From: Planctomycetota bacterium
GTDB taxonomy: Bacteria; Planctomycetota; Phycisphaerae; UBA1845
Direction: 5' to 3'
DNA: 14,114 bases
Assembly (NCBI GenBank): GCA_022561415.1
Contig: JADFRH010000019.1
Coordinates: forward strand, 1 to 14,114
Made by a program: the position numbers and the translations under genes. Positions 14,051-14,114 of the stretch are shown in pieces; positions within the stretch are counted from its first letter, which is position 1, and each line of letters starts with the position of its first letter. The notes under the pieces were generated by a model, which saw only the letters and a list, made by a program, of their open reading frames with translations, was not told the origin of the DNA and did not search any database.

Positions 14051-14114
14051 CTGGCGCGACTGGGCCGACTGGCTGGAGTGGCGTGAGTGGCGTGAGTGGG
14101 CCGACTGGGCCAGG
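14047..14114 (+). CDS. Possible start of a downstream gene with collagen-like Gly-X-Thr/Ser repeats, partial
   Basis: A GTG at 14047-14049 overlaps the TGA of the CD-NTase (GTGA), the usual sign of translational coupling. Its frame is open to the edge and reads as Gly-X-Y triplets from the third codon: GAT, GPT, GWS, GVS, GVS, GPT. Another frame (GAC at 14049) reads as Asp/Glu-Trp-X triplets and the minus strand as Pro-rich repeats, so the coding frame is not certain. If the overlap is used, this is the second gene of the presumed CBASS operon. Only 22 codons are visible, too few to name it. Confidence 0.3.
   Translation, partial: MTGATGPTGWSGVSGVSGPTGP
14049..14111. repeat. Seven tandem copies of a degenerate 9-bp unit
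   Basis: Consecutive units read GACTGGCGC, GACTGGGCC, GACTGGCTG, GAGTGGCGT, GAGTGGCGT, GAGTGGGCC and GACTGGGCC. The array begins at the stop codon of the CD-NTase and reaches the window edge, so its full length is unknown. The period of nine keeps every frame in register, which gives a repetitive peptide in each open frame. Confidence 0.85.

Noticed and set aside
1..14114. CRISPR array or complete insertion sequence
   Set aside because: No regularly spaced repeats of 23-40 nt, no cas gene, no transposase frame and no terminal inverted repeat pair flanking one were seen.

Overview
The window is GC-rich bacterial chromosomal DNA with mostly housekeeping genes on the left and an accessory, phage-derived and defence-related stretch on the right. 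The periplasmic adaptor subunit at the left edge implies a two-membrane (Gram-negative-type) cell. GTG starts, weak Shine-Dalgarno sites and mixed gene order would fit a Planctomycetota-like or similar lineage, but nothing here is diagnostic and that placement is a low-confidence inference.

Layout. 1-683 (-) is the N-terminal part of an RND/HlyD-type efflux membrane fusion protein, cut by the window edge. It diverges from a two-gene (+) unit: an OleA/FabH-like thiolase-fold condensing enzyme (1044-2060) and an extended SDR reductase resembling HpnA/OleD (2131-3162). This pair could condense acyl-thioesters and reduce the beta-keto product. A (-) unit follows, read right to left: pcrA/uvrD helicase (7853-5646), manC mannose-1-phosphate guanylyltransferase (5642-4572), ruvX (4521-4105) and an unrecognised five-TM membrane protein (about 3939-3184). 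Divergent from pcrA on the (+) strand are acpS (7984-8367) and a fused chorismate mutase/prephenate dehydrogenase tyrA (8405-9571).

A tRNA-Val(GAC) gene at 9704-9777, with an unusual C33, marks the change to accessory DNA. After it come a 360-nt stretch with a 30-codon ORF behind a perfect Shine-Dalgarno site, a 20-bp-period direct repeat and a very strong terminator. Next are a (-) HNH endonuclease with an extra zinc-ribbon-like module (10987-10136), the C-terminal half of a Mu gp29-like (DUF935) portal protein (to 11840), a small (-) ORFan (12317-12096), about 700 nt of apparently gene-free DNA, and a CD-NTase-like nucleotidyltransferase (13043-14050) that looks like a CBASS anti-phage cyclase. 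Any effector gene would lie beyond the right edge. The last 66 nt are a nonamer tandem repeat, open in several frames, whose GTGA-overlapping frame reads as collagen-like Gly-X-Thr/Ser triplets.

The best leads are the CD-NTase with its repeat-encoded downstream neighbour, the OleA-like/SDR pair lacking oleB and oleC next to it, the tRNA with C33, and the portal remnant abutting a divergent HNH gene.
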